Both the position numbers and the translations under genes were made by a program. Shown piece after piece: positions 1 through 9,330 of a stretch of DNA of 45,532 bases. The DNA comes from Planctomycetota bacterium (GTDB lineage: Bacteria; Planctomycetota; MHYJ01; WSZJ01): contig WSZJ01000048.1 of NCBI GenBank assembly GCA_009773755.1, positions 1-45,532 on the forward strand. Direction: 5' to 3'. Below the pieces are notes generated by a model. The model did not search any database. It had not been told where the DNA came from and saw only the letters and a list, made by a program, of their open reading frames with translations. Position 1 is the stretch's first letter, and every line of letters begins with the position of its first letter.

Positions 1-823
1 CCGTCGTCGTGTCCAGCAGCCCCTTCCATTTCGCCTTTCGTTCGCCGGCCGCCCAGCCCGCGAAGCCCAGGAAAATGCAGGCCGCGCACGAGGCCGTGAG
101 GATCCCGAGGATCGTGGCGGTCGGGATTTGCGGGAGGACATTTCCGAAGCGCAGCCCGAGCGACCGGCGGACGAGTTCCAGCCACCAGGTCACGGGGCTG
201 GCGTAGCAGATGGGACGAACCCAGAAGGGCAGGACGTCGACGGGGAAGATGGCGGTCGAGAAGAGCATGAAGACGCCGCCGATTGATTCCGTCATGAAGT
301 GGCCATGGCGGGCGAAGTGGAGGGAGGCGCCGGCGAGCGCGAGCCCGAGGAAGAGTAGCAGGGTGACGCCGAGAACAAGGGCGGCTGCGAGCAGGAGAGG
401 GTGGAATTCCGGCGGACGGAGGCCGAGCGCACAGGCGCCGAGCATCGAGAGCGCGACGGCGCCGAAGAGCGACTGCACGGTTCGGGCGAGTGCGTGCCCG
501 GAGAGGTAAGGGATGGCGCTTCCAGGCGCGAGGTAGACGTACTTGAGCATCTGGTAGCGCTCGCGGTCCTCGAGGACGGCCCAGGAAGTGCCGCCGAGGA
601 CGGCGGGGACGATCTGAAAGGCGGCCAGCGAGAACCAGGCGGGGAGCAGGTACATCTGGGGGCGGCCCGCGACGGTGGCCATGAGCCAGATGAGCATCGC
701 GCCGGCGAGCGGGCGGGCGAGCGAGTACACGAGGTAGACGGGCGGGCTCGTCCAATTCGCTTCCTTTTTCCAGGCCAGCGAGAAGGCCGTCGCCATTTTT
801 TTCAGCGTGAACGCTATTGCCAT
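1..823 (-). CDS. ABC-2 type transporter permease (partial, cut by the window edge)
   Basis: The reading frame is open from an ATG at 821-823 to the window edge, giving about 274 residues without a stop, so the C-terminus is missing. The translation is strongly hydrophobic with several membrane spans (for example around YLLPAWFSLAAFQIVPAVL and LLLFLGLALAGASL). It contains the ABC-2 pattern of a cytoplasmic loop (EDRERYQMLKYV) and a late FPVDVLPFWVRPICYASPVTWW segment of the kind seen in ABC-2 drug or lipid exporters. The start overlaps the end of the preceding permease gene by 10 nt, so this is the third gene of a translationally coupled ATPase-permease-permease set. A second in-frame ATG at 794-796 is possible. 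The substrate cannot be told from the sequence. Confidence 0.8.
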   Translation of the reverse strand, partial: MAIAFTLKKMATAFSLAWKKEANWTSPPVYLVYSLARPLAGAMLIWLMATVAGRPQMYLLPAWFSLAAFQIVPAVLGGTSWAVLEDRERYQMLKYVYLAPGSAIPYLSGHALARTVQSLFGAVALSMLGACALGLRPPEFHPLLLAAALVLGVTLLLFLGLALAGASLHFARHGHFMTESIGGVFMLFSTAIFPVDVLPFWVRPICYASPVTWWLELVRRSLGLRFGNVLPQIPTATILGILTASCAACIFLGFAGWAAGERKAKWKGLLDTTT

Positions 824-1619
824 TTGAGTGTCAGCTTTCCGTCGCGCTTGGCGCGGTTTTCCATGAGCCGGAGCATCCGGCGCGCCAGGAGGAAGAACAG
901 CACGGCGAGCGCCGCGAGAGCGCCCGCTTCGACGCCGACCGGGAGGAAGCCGGTATCGCTGCCGAGGGCGGTCTGGCGAATGGCGTCGATGCCGAGGGCG
1001 AGGGGGAATGCGGAAGCGATGGCGGCGGCGGTGAAGCCGAGGTTGGCGATGGGGAAGTAGAAGCCGGACATGAGGTAGACGGGCTCCTGGGCGACTTCGA
1101 CCCAGCGCTGGGCGCCGCGGCCGAAGAGGAGGAAGAGGGAGGCGAGCATCATTCCGAGGCCGTAGAGGGCTGTCATCGACAGCAGGAAGATGCCGAAGGC
1201 GGCTGCGAGGCCGCCGATTTCGAATCGGACGTGGAAGAGGGCGATGCCGAGGACGAGGATGACGACCGATCGCATGGCGGTTCCCAGCATGCCGCCGACG
1301 GCCATGCCGAGGAGGATCGACATGCGCGATATGGGGGCCATCATGTAGATGTCGAGGTTGCCCATGTCTTTTTCCCAGAAGAACTGGGCTGCCATTCCCC
1401 AGAGGACGTTGAGCCAGAACGCGGTCATGACGCCGCCGAGGATGACGTACGCCTCGTATTCGGCCGGCGCGCCGAGCGCGCGGTAGACGAGGACGTACCC
1501 CGCCGTGGTCATGGCCGGCAGGAATGTCTCGAAGAAAACCCACGACAGTTCGCGGTTCGCCGCGACGACGCGGATCCAGGCGCGGGCGCTCGCCGCGCGC
1601 AGGTTGTTTGCGAGGGAGC

Positions 1620-1623
<4 letters not shown>
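814..1623 (-). CDS. ABC-2 type transporter permease
   Basis: A 269-residue integral membrane protein. It has an N-terminal cytoplasmic stretch, then about six hydrophobic segments, including TTAGYVLVYRAL, GGVMTAFWLNVLWG, SVVILVLGIALF, FGIFLLSMTALYGLGMMLASLFLLF and a last span near residues 240-255. The motif WGMAAQFFWEKDMGNLDIYMMAP is typical of the cytoplasmic coupling region of ABC-2 permeases. The ATG at 1621-1623 overlaps the stop of the ATPase gene (ATGA), which fixes the start. With the next gene it would form the two membrane subunits of one exporter. The family is clear, but the substrate (drug, polysaccharide or lipid) is unknown. Confidence 0.85.
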
Positions 1624-2627
<1,004 letters not shown>

Positions 2628-2859
2628 GGAAGCCGGAGATTGTAAGGCAGTTGAGAGGCTGGAGGGTTGAGTGTTGAGGAACGGCCGCGCAGGAGCGGCG
2701 GTCCGGACCGGGTCTGAGGGAAGGGCGTGAGTGGGGAGTGTTGGCATGGACTGGCATTGATCGCCCACCCCCCAGGGAAGGTTCGGGGATTCCCGCTCCC
2801 TCACGCGTTCGTCCCGATTGCCGTATACAATGGCCGAACTCATACACGGAGCCGCTTCC
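2628..2859. promoter_or_regulatory. Divergent promoter region with a -10-like TATACAAT
   Basis: This 232-bp spacer separates the leftward exporter operon from the rightward secreted-protein gene. On the + strand a -10-like TATACAAT lies at 2824-2831, and a ribosome site GGAG at 2848-2851 sits 8 nt before the ATG at 2860. No good -35 box is visible at the expected distance. The left half (2640-2760) is G-rich with no recognisable element. Confidence 0.35.
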
Positions 2860-3657
2860 ATGTCCAAAGGCCTCGCCGCCGTTTCGCTCGTCGTTTCCGC
2901 GGGCGCCGTTGCCGGCGTCGTCTTCGCCTCGACCCAGCTCTCCCGGACCGCGGGACAGCTCGAGCGCCTCGAAACGCGCCTGGCGGCGATGGAAAGGACC
3001 ACCTCCGTCGCGCCTGCCGCCGACTCGCGGGATGCGGAGGGAGGCCCCGGGGGAACCGACGCGCCGAACAAGGAAATTTCCATCGAAACCCTCGGCGACG
3101 CCATCCGCGAGGTCAAGCGGCTGCGCGGCGACGTCGAGACGCTTCAGGAACGCGACTCCATTGCCTCCGTGAAGACGCCGGGCGCTGAACGTCCGGCCGG
3201 CGGCGGGACGGCCACCGACGAAGCGATGCGCAAGGTTGTGGAGGACGTGCTGGCGGCGAAGGAAAAGGAGCGTGTGGAAGCGGACAAGAAGCGCTCCGCG
3301 GAGTGGGCGAAATCGCGCCTGGAACGGACGATCAACGACCTGGCCGAGCGGCTTCAGTTGTCTGCGACGCAAAAAGACGAGGTAGCGCGGATCCTCACGG
3401 CGGCCTCCCTGCAGCAGCAGGAATTGTGGGCCAACCGCAAGGAAGGCGAGAACCCCTGGGAAAAGATGCAGGGCATCCGCAAGGAGCAGGATGCGGCGGT
3501 GAAGCCACTCCTGACGGGCGAGCAGCAGGTGAAATACGACGAGTACATGAAGTACACCGGCGGTCCGCGCGGCTACGTGATGGGCGACGGCGGCGGCACA
3601 TTCGTCCAGCCCGGCGGCACGCCTCCTCCCGGCGGCGGCGGCGGGCAGCCGAGATAG
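2860..3657 (+). CDS. Secreted or membrane-anchored Spy/LTXXQ-like protein, function unknown
   Basis: A 265-residue protein. The N-terminus (KGLAAVSLVVSAGAVAGVVFAS) is an uncleaved signal anchor or signal peptide. It is followed by a short coiled-coil (QLERLETRLAAME), an acidic and Gly-rich linker, a charged helix (about 125-150), and a C-terminal helical region. That region contains RLQLSATQKDEVARIL and later LLTGEQQVKYDEYM, which resemble the two LTxxQ-type helices of Spy/CpxP-like periplasmic proteins. The tail is Gly/Pro-rich. The ATG at 2860 is preferred over upstream in-frame starts because it has a good ribosome site and begins the signal sequence. It stands alone between a divergent exporter and the pst operon. 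The LTxxQ relation is a weak inference. Confidence 0.75.
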   Translation: MSKGLAAVSLVVSAGAVAGVVFASTQLSRTAGQLERLETRLAAMERTTSVAPAADSRDAEGGPGGTDAPNKEISIETLGDAIREVKRLRGDVETLQERDSIASVKTPGAERPAGGGTATDEAMRKVVEDVLAAKEKERVEADKKRSAEWAKSRLERTINDLAERLQLSATQKDEVARILTAASLQQQELWANRKEGENPWEKMQGIRKEQDAAVKPLLTGEQQVKYDEYMKYTGGPRGYVMGDGGGTFVQPGGTPPPGGGGGQPR

Positions 3658-3765
3658 CACTCGTCGCGGCCTTTCTTTTTGCCCGCTTTGCGGCTTCTTT
3701 ATCGATCCTTAACAATTCGCGCCTAACTTCCCCGAAACTTATTGCTCAGGGAAAGGGAAGCGTCG
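3658..3765 (+). promoter_or_regulatory. Upstream region of the pst operon, possible PhoB-controlled promoter
   Basis: The 108-bp spacer before pstS is noticeably AT-richer than its surroundings. It carries two similar hexamers, CTTAAC at 3708-3713 and CCTAAC at 3722-3727, the kind of repeated half-site expected of a Pho box, although their 14-nt period does not match the 11-nt period of the E. coli box. The ribosome site AGGGAAG (3754-3760) lies 5 nt before the pstS ATG at 3766. PhoB control is inferred from phoB-phoR being in the same operon. Confidence 0.3.
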
Positions 3766-4566
3766 ATGAGAAATCTGGTGGTGGTGTTCTGTGTCGTGGC
3801 CGGGATGACGGGCCTGGGCGGTTGCGGTGGAAAAGCGTCATCCAACAAGTTGACCCTGGCGGGATCGACCGCTTTTACGCCGGTCGCGCAGAAGCTTGCG
3901 GACGCGTTCAAGGCGAAGCATGCCGGCGTGACCATTGACATCCAGTCGGTTGGCTCGGGCGTCGGCATCAAGAACGTCAACGACGGAATCGCGGACGTCG
4001 GCATGGCGGATCTGCCCGAGATCCCGGAGGAGGCGAAGGCCCTCAAGGCATTCAGCGTGTCGCGCGACGGCATCGCCGTGGTTGTGCACCCGTCCAACGG
4101 CGTCACTTCGCTCTCGATGGAACAGGTCGCAAAGATTTTCTCGGGCGAAATTACGAACTGGAAGGATGTGGGTGGCGCCGACGCGGAGATCACGGTCATC
4201 TGCCGCGCGACGGGAAGCGGCTCGCGCGTGACCTTCGACACGCTGGTGAAGATCAAAGGTAAGGTCACGAGGTCGGCCCAGGAGCAGAGCTCCAACGGTG
4301 CCTGCCGCGGAGAGGTGGCCAAGAACCCCAAGGCCATCTCCTACGTGACGTTCGTCCAGGTGGACGCTTCCGTGAAGGCACTGAAACTGGGCGGCGTCGA
4401 CCCGAAAATCGAGACCGTCAAGGACGGCAAGTACGGGATCGCCGCGATCGACTACTTGCTGACGAAGGGCGAACCGACGGGGCTGGCGAAGGAATTCATC
4501 GATTTTGTGATGGGCGCCGAAGGTCAGAAAATCATCCTCGATTGCGGGCTTGCGCCGGTGAAATGA
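3766..4566 (+). CDS. pstS: Phosphate ABC transporter substrate-binding lipoprotein PstS
   Basis: A 266-residue lipoprotein with signal peptide and lipobox LGGC (Cys20), so it is membrane-anchored on the periplasmic side. Phosphate-contacting segments are recognisable: GSTAF near residue 33, a GSGVG stretch near 65, DVGMAD near 80, and TGSGSR near 155. It is the compact PBP-like form, shorter than the about 346 residues of E. coli PstS. The ATG at 3766 follows a good ribosome site; a TTG 24 nt upstream in frame is less likely. It is the first gene of the pst-pho operon, and its TGA overlaps the pstC start by 3 nt. Confidence 0.96.
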   Translation: MRNLVVVFCVVAGMTGLGGCGGKASSNKLTLAGSTAFTPVAQKLADAFKAKHAGVTIDIQSVGSGVGIKNVNDGIADVGMADLPEIPEEAKALKAFSVSRDGIAVVVHPSNGVTSLSMEQVAKIFSGEITNWKDVGGADAEITVICRATGSGSRVTFDTLVKIKGKVTRSAQEQSSNGACRGEVAKNPKAISYVTFVQVDASVKALKLGGVDPKIETVKDGKYGIAAIDYLLTKGEPTGLAKEFIDFVMGAEGQKIILDCGLAPVK

Positions 4567-5417
4567 AGCAGGACTCTGCAATCCGGCTGATCCTGCTGGG
4601 GCTCGCGATGTCTTCCGTCGCGGCGCTGGCCGTCATCACGCTTTTCATCTTTCGCGAGGGCCTGCCGATCATCTTTCGGCAAGGACCTGGGTCGTTTCTC
4701 TTCGGGTCCGACTGGGACCCGGGCGCGGAGCCCGCTGCATTCGGCATTTTCGCGATGATCGCCGGGACCTTCGCCGTTACCGGGGGTGCTCTTCTCCTCG
4801 GTGTGCCCGTCGGGCTCGGCTCGGCTATCTTTCTCTCCGAGTTCGCTCCGCGGAAGGTGGCGACCATCCTGAAGCCCGCTCTGGAACTCCTTGCAGGCAT
4901 CCCGAGCGTCGTCTTCGGCTACATTGGCATGCTGGTCCTGAGCCCGTTCATCCGCGACCACATCGGCGGCTCCGGCGCTTCCGTCCTCGCGGGGTCCGCG
5001 ATCCTCGGAATCATGATCCTCCCGACCATCATCTCGATCTCCATGGACACCCTGCGGTCCGTCCCTCGTAGCTACCGGGAAGGTTCTTTCGCCCTCGGCG
5101 CCACCGGCTGGCAGACAACATGGAAGGTGACTCTCCCAGCCGCCCGATCCGGCCTGGTTGCCGCCGTGATTCTCGGCATGGGAAGAGCCGTGGGCGAAAC
5201 CATGGCCGTCATCATGGTGACGGGAAACACAGCGCTCGTTCCGAAGTCGCCTCTTTCGCCGGCCAGGACCCTGACCGCCAACATCGCCATGCAGCTGAAC
5301 GCGGCCGTCGGCGAACACCGCGAGGCCCTTTTCGCCTGCGGTGTCGTCCTCTTCGTCATCATCATGGTTCTCAACACGTTCGCCAACTGGGTTGCCAAGC
5401 TCGGGAAGCGCGCATGA
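4563..5417 (+). CDS. pstC: Phosphate ABC transporter permease PstC
   Basis: A 284-residue inner-membrane permease of the phosphate importer. Hydrophobic segments begin at about residues 8, 65, 105, 140, 215 and 260. The EAA-type coupling loop is seen at FALGATGWQTTWKVTLPAA, followed by the conserved GMGRAVGETMAV motif of PstC. The start ATG at 4563-4565 overlaps the pstS stop (ATGA), so the two are translationally coupled. It pairs with PstA, encoded next, to form the channel. Confidence 0.96.
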   Translation: MKQDSAIRLILLGLAMSSVAALAVITLFIFREGLPIIFRQGPGSFLFGSDWDPGAEPAAFGIFAMIAGTFAVTGGALLLGVPVGLGSAIFLSEFAPRKVATILKPALELLAGIPSVVFGYIGMLVLSPFIRDHIGGSGASVLAGSAILGIMILPTIISISMDTLRSVPRSYREGSFALGATGWQTTWKVTLPAARSGLVAAVILGMGRAVGETMAVIMVTGNTALVPKSPLSPARTLTANIAMQLNAAVGEHREALFACGVVLFVIIMVLNTFANWVAKLGKRA

Positions 5418-6262
5418 GGATTCCCCCACGCGCGGTCCACGTCGGCATGCTCGGAATCCTGTGGAGCGTGACGCTCGCAGCCATCGGAACGCTGATCTGG
5501 ATCATCGGCTGGGTTCTCTGGCACGGCCTTCCCTCGGCCACGCCGCACTTCCTCACTTCGATGCCGCAGGATTCCGGTGCCGAGGGAGGCATTCTTTCCG
5601 TGATCGCGGGCACGCTCTTCATCATTCTCGGAGCCGTCGCCCTTGCCACGCCTCTCGGCGTCGGGACAGCGATCTACCTCGTCGAATACACGCGCGAAAA
5701 CTGGGTTACCCGCGTCATCCGCTACGGCGCCGACTGCCTCGCCGGGATCCCGTCGATCATCTTCGGGCTCTTCGGCTATGTCTTCTTTGTCATTACGCTC
5801 GGGCTGAGGTGGTCGATCTTGTCGGGCTCGCTGACCCTTGCACTCATGTCGCTGCCGACGATCATCCGCACGGCGGAGGTCGCGCTTCGCTCGGTCCCCC
5901 AAGGGTATCGCGAGGTCTCCTACGCGCTGGGAGCCACCCGCTGGCAGATGGTGCTGCGCGTCGTCCTTCCAGGCGCTCTTCCGGGCATCGTCACCGGAAT
6001 TGTCCTCGCCCTCGGCCGCTGCATGTCTGAGACGGCCGCCGTGATCTTCACGGCCGGCACCGTCCTCCCCGACCGCATCCCGACGTCCCCCGGCGACTCC
6101 GTACGCACCCTGGCGGTGCACTTCTATCTTCTCGCCACCGAGGGGACCTCCGAATCTCAGCCAAAGGCCTTCGCCACCGCCGCCATCCTCGTCCTCGCGA
6201 TCCTCGTCATCAACGTCTCTGCCTATACTCTCATGCACCGCTTCCTCGCGAGGTACCGTTGA
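5414..6262 (+). CDS. pstA: Phosphate ABC transporter permease PstA
   Basis: A 282-residue inner-membrane permease, paralogous to PstC. It shows six hydrophobic segments, the ATPase-coupling loop YALGATRWQMVLRVVLPGA, and a LGRCMSETAAV segment that replaces the more usual GRAxGETA. The ATG at 5414-5416 overlaps the pstC stop by 4 nt. An upstream in-frame extension exists but lies inside pstC and is not family-like. It forms the membrane channel with PstC. Confidence 0.96.
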   Translation: MRIPPRAVHVGMLGILWSVTLAAIGTLIWIIGWVLWHGLPSATPHFLTSMPQDSGAEGGILSVIAGTLFIILGAVALATPLGVGTAIYLVEYTRENWVTRVIRYGADCLAGIPSIIFGLFGYVFFVITLGLRWSILSGSLTLALMSLPTIIRTAEVALRSVPQGYREVSYALGATRWQMVLRVVLPGALPGIVTGIVLALGRCMSETAAVIFTAGTVLPDRIPTSPGDSVRTLAVHFYLLATEGTSESQPKAFATAAILVLAILVINVSAYTLMHRFLARYR

Positions 6263-7014
6263 TTCCCATCGTGGAAGCGACCGGCTTTGGCGTGAGCCTC
6301 GCGGGGAGTTCCGTCCTTCGCGGGGTGCACCTGCAGGTCCACCGCGGGGAGATCCTCTCGATCATCGGGCCCGCGGGAAGCGGCAAGACCACGTTTCTGC
6401 GGTGCATCAACCGGCTGAGCGACCTGGTGCCCGGGACCCAGGTCTCGGGAACGTTGGCGGTCGAGGGGCGCGACGTCTTCTCGCCCGGGACCGACGTGGT
6501 AGACCTTCGGCGCCGCGCGGGGATGGTGTTCGCCGTGCCGAATCCGCTTCCCAGGTCGATTTACGAGAACATCGCCTTCGGCCCGAAACTCACCGGCATC
6601 CGCTCCCGCGACCGGCTCGATGAGATCGTCGAGCGGACGCTGAGGGCGTCGGTGCTCTGGGAGGAGGTCAAGGACCGGCTGCACACGTCGGGAACGAAGC
6701 TTTCGGGCGGGCAGCAGCAGCGGCTTTGCCTTTCGCGGACACTGGCGCTCGATCCGAAGGTGCTCCTGCTCGACGAGCCGTGCTCGGGCCTCGACCCGAT
6801 CTCGACGGCGAAGATCGAGGAAGCGCTTCAGGACCTGAAGAAGACTCTGACGGTGGTGCTCGTGACCAACAACGTGAAGCAGGCGGCGCGCGCGAGCGAC
6901 CGGACGGCGTTTTTCCTGATGGGGGAGATGGTGGAAGTGGGAGAAACAGGGGAGTTGTTCACGCATCCTCGGGACAAGCGGACGAACGACTACATCTCCG
7001 GGAGGTTTGGATAA
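6259..7014 (+). CDS. pstB: Phosphate ABC transporter ATP-binding protein, first copy, with degenerate Q- and H-loops
   Basis: A 251-residue PstB-family ATPase. Intact parts are Walker A GPAGSGKTT (37-45), signature LSGGQ (148-152) and Walker B VLLLDE (168-173). Two catalytic elements are altered: the Q-loop reads GMVFAVPNPLP, with Ala92 where PstB has Gln, and the switch region reads LVTNN, with Asn204 where the His should be. The aromatic A-loop residue near the N-terminus is also absent. The start is a TTG at 6259 that overlaps the pstA TGA (TTGA), with GAGG at 6249-6252 as ribosome site. The next gene is a second PstB with the opposite defects, so the two probably work as a heterodimer. 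It could instead be a decaying duplicate, but its length and signature are well kept. Confidence 0.92.
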   Translation: MIPIVEATGFGVSLAGSSVLRGVHLQVHRGEILSIIGPAGSGKTTFLRCINRLSDLVPGTQVSGTLAVEGRDVFSPGTDVVDLRRRAGMVFAVPNPLPRSIYENIAFGPKLTGIRSRDRLDEIVERTLRASVLWEEVKDRLHTSGTKLSGGQQQRLCLSRTLALDPKVLLLDEPCSGLDPISTAKIEEALQDLKKTLTVVLVTNNVKQAARASDRTAFFLMGEMVEVGETGELFTHPRDKRTNDYISGRFG

Positions 7015-7042
7015 TGCAAAACGGCCTGGGATGGGGTCACGG

Positions 7043-7149
7043 CGGGAAAGGGATAGGGCGGGATTGGTATCGGGATCGGGATGGGGCGACACTGCCCTTC
7101 CGGATCCCGATCCTGATCCCCATCACAATCCCCCCCTATCCCACTCCCG
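7043..7149. repeat. Imperfect GGGAT-type inverted repeat between pstB1 and pstB2
   Basis: The 177-bp spacer between the two ATPase genes holds an imperfect inverted repeat. The left arm, about 7043-7086, is built from GGGATA/GGGATC/GGGATG units. The right arm, about 7102-7149, is its near complement, rich in ATCCC. In the mRNA it would form a long GC-rich stem with a short loop, and the G-runs of the left arm could also form a quadruplex. The rest of the operon is tightly packed, so this is its only large internal spacer. Confidence 0.7.
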
Positions 7150-7191
7150 TCCTTACACCTTCCCCTGCCGCTCAACCAGGTTATCTCCCCC

Positions 7192-7938
7192 ATGCTTGAA
7201 GCCCGCAACCTCAAACTCTGGTACGGCGACTTCCGCGCGCTCAACGGCGTCTCCATGTCGATCACGCCCAACGCCATCACGGCCATCATCGGGCCGTCAG
7301 GCTGCGGCAAGTCCACGCTCCTCCGGTGCTTCAACCGCATGAACGACCTCGTCGAGGGCTCGCGGACCGAAGGCGAAGTCCTCTTCGAGGGGAAAAACAT
7401 CAACGATCGCCGCTTCGACATGACCGAACTGCGCAAGCGCGTCGGGATGGTCTTCCAGCGCCCGAACCCGTTCCCCCTCACGGTCTTCGACAACGTCGCT
7501 TACGGGCCCCGCATCCACGGCCTCGCTTCCGGCGACGCCCTCCGCGAGATCGTGAAGAAGGCGCTTCAGTCCACCCTGCTCTGGGACGAGCTCGGCGAGA
7601 AGCTGGAGGCCCCGGCGCTATCGCTCAGCGCGGAGCAGCAGCAGCGCCTGTGCATCTCAAGGCTGGTCGCCGTCGCGCCCGATGTCCTTCTCATGGACGA
7701 GCCCTGTTCGGCGCTCGATCCGATGGCGACGCAGAACATCGAGGAGCTGATGCTAGAATTGAAGAAGCGATTCACGATTGTGATCGTCACCCACAACATG
7801 CAACAGGCCGCGCGAGTCAGCGACTTCACAGGGTTCATGCTCCTGGGGGACCTTGTTGAGTTTGGCGAGACGCAGCGGGTGTTTACCGCGCCTCGCCAGA
7901 AGAAGACGGAGGAGTACATCACCGGGAGGTACGGCTAG
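7192..7938 (+). CDS. pstB: Phosphate ABC transporter ATP-binding protein, second copy, with degenerate signature motif
   Basis: A 248-residue PstB-family ATPase. It keeps the A-loop Tyr (WYGD, residues 10-13), Walker A GPSGCGKST (34-42), Q-loop Gln89 (GMVFQRPNPFP), Walker B VLLMDE (165-170) and switch His201 (VTHNM). The signature motif is LSAEQ (145-149) in place of LSGGQ. The motif loss is the mirror image of the upstream PstB. In a heterodimer its Walker and Q/H residues would face the intact LSGGQ of the partner to make one working ATP site. The ATG at 7192 follows a 177-bp spacer with a strong inverted repeat. phoU begins 2 nt after its stop. Confidence 0.93.
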   Translation: MLEARNLKLWYGDFRALNGVSMSITPNAITAIIGPSGCGKSTLLRCFNRMNDLVEGSRTEGEVLFEGKNINDRRFDMTELRKRVGMVFQRPNPFPLTVFDNVAYGPRIHGLASGDALREIVKKALQSTLLWDELGEKLEAPALSLSAEQQQRLCISRLVAVAPDVLLMDEPCSALDPMATQNIEELMLELKKRFTIVIVTHNMQQAARVSDFTGFMLLGDLVEFGETQRVFTAPRQKKTEEYITGRYG

Positions 7939-7940
7939 CG

Positions 7941-8657
7941 ATGAAGCGGCACTTTGACGAGGAGTTGTCGCAGGTGAAGGAGCGGCTGCTTCGCATGGGG
8001 GCGAATGCGGAGAAGATGATCCATCTTTCCGCGAAGGACCTGCTCGCGCGGACGGAGTCGGACCGGGCGGAACTCGAGAGGCTTGAGAAGGACGTCAACG
8101 CCATTGAGATGGAAATCGACGACCGCGTGGTGAAGCTGATCGCTCTTCGGCAGCCGATGGCGACGGACCTCAGGTTTCTGATGATGGCAAGCCGGATCGC
8201 CGGGGAGCTGGAGCGGATCGCGGACCAGTCGATCAACATCATCGAGACGACGCACTGGTATCTCTCGGGTCCGCCGCTGAAACCGATCATGGACCTGCCG
8301 CTGATGGCGGAGATCGTGCAGGAGATGCTGCGGGACTGCCTGGATGCGTTCGTGCGGCAGGACGTGGGGGCGGCGAAGCGGGTGCTGGAGAGCGACGACA
8401 AGGTGGACACGTGCAAGAAGCGGATTTTCGACGAGATGATCGCGACGATGGAGAGCGACCCGCAGACGGTGCGTCGCGGCGTGTGCATCGTGCTGATTTC
8501 GCGGAACCTGGAGCGGATCGGGGACCACGCGACGAACATCGCGGAAGAAGTCATCTACATGGTGGAGGCGCGGGACGTGCGCCATCACCACGGGGAAGCA
8601 ACGGGGCCCGGGGAAAGAAAGGACGGAAAGGAGTTTGGCGAAAATCCTGGTGATTGA
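7941..8657 (+). CDS. phoU: Phosphate signalling protein PhoU
   Basis: A 238-residue cytoplasmic, all-helical protein made of two PhoU repeats. Each repeat has its E/DxxxD-type metal-binding helix: ELERIADQSINI at 89-100 and NLERIGDHATNI in the second half. PhoU links the Pst transporter to the PhoR kinase and keeps it silent when phosphate is plentiful. The gene starts 2 nt after pstB2, with GGGAGG at 7924-7929, and its 3' end overlaps phoB by 23 nt. The last 20 residues are a charged tail outside the family core. Confidence 0.95.
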   Translation: MKRHFDEELSQVKERLLRMGANAEKMIHLSAKDLLARTESDRAELERLEKDVNAIEMEIDDRVVKLIALRQPMATDLRFLMMASRIAGELERIADQSINIIETTHWYLSGPPLKPIMDLPLMAEIVQEMLRDCLDAFVRQDVGAAKRVLESDDKVDTCKKRIFDEMIATMESDPQTVRRGVCIVLISRNLERIGDHATNIAEEVIYMVEARDVRHHHGEATGPGERKDGKEFGENPGD

Positions 8658-9324
8658 CGACGAGGCCGACCTCGTCACGCTTGTAAAATTCAACCTCGAG
8701 AGGGAGGGCTGGAAAGTCAGGTCTGCGGCCGACGGGGCGAACGGACTTGACGCGGCAAGGCGGGATCTGCCGGACCTGATCCTGCTGGATCTGATGTTGC
8801 CCGGGATGGACGGGTTGGAGGTCTGCAAGCGGCTGCGCATGGAGCCCAGAACCGCGCGCATCCCCATCATCATGCTGACCGCCAAAGGTGGCGAGTCCGA
8901 CCGCGTCGTCGGGCTGGAGATGGGCGCGGACGATTACGTCGCGAAACCGTTCAGCCCGCGCGAGCTGGTGGCGCGCGTCAAGGCGGTGCTGCGCCGGGCC
9001 GCCGCTTCGGCTGAAGAAGGCGACCTTGCCGCCCTCGCGCACGGCGAGCTGCAGCTCGACCCCGGACGCCACGAAGTCCTCGTGAAAGGGAAGCCGGTGA
9101 CGCTGACCGCGACGGAGTTCCGGCTGCTGCAGGTCCTGCTGAAGCGGCCCGGGCAGGTCTTTTCGCGTGACCGGCTCATCGACGGCGCCATCGGCGAGGA
9201 CGCCCACGTCGTCGACCGCACGATCGACGTTCACGTCACGGCGCTTCGCAAGAAACTCGGCAAGGCCGGCGCGATGATCGAGACGGTCCGGGGCGTCGGT
9301 TACCGGCTGAAAGACGAGGCATAG
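8635..9324 (+). CDS. phoB: Phosphate regulon response regulator PhoB
   Basis: A 229-residue OmpR/PhoB-type response regulator. The receiver domain (1-120) has the acidic pair Asp8-Asp9, phospho-acceptor Asp52 (LLDLMLPG), Thr82 and Lys104 (AKPFSP). The C-terminal winged helix (about 135-229) ends in TVRGVGYRL. The start is taken as TTG at 8635, because the receiver fold must begin at KILVIDDE and no ATG or GTG is available; AAGGAG lies only 1 nt before it, so initiation may depend on coupling to phoU, which it overlaps. It should bind Pho boxes upstream of phosphate-starvation genes, probably including this operon. Confidence 0.94.
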   Translation: MAKILVIDDEADLVTLVKFNLEREGWKVRSAADGANGLDAARRDLPDLILLDLMLPGMDGLEVCKRLRMEPRTARIPIIMLTAKGGESDRVVGLEMGADDYVAKPFSPRELVARVKAVLRRAAASAEEGDLAALAHGELQLDPGRHEVLVKGKPVTLTATEFRLLQVLLKRPGQVFSRDRLIDGAIGEDAHVVDRTIDVHVTALRKKLGKAGAMIETVRGVGYRLKDEA

Positions 9325-9330
9325 TCCGGG

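Noticed and set aside
3658-3765. An E. coli-type Pho box upstream of pstS.
   Set aside because: Two similar hexamers exist but with a 14-nt period and no CTGTCAT match. Kept only as a low-confidence regulatory region.
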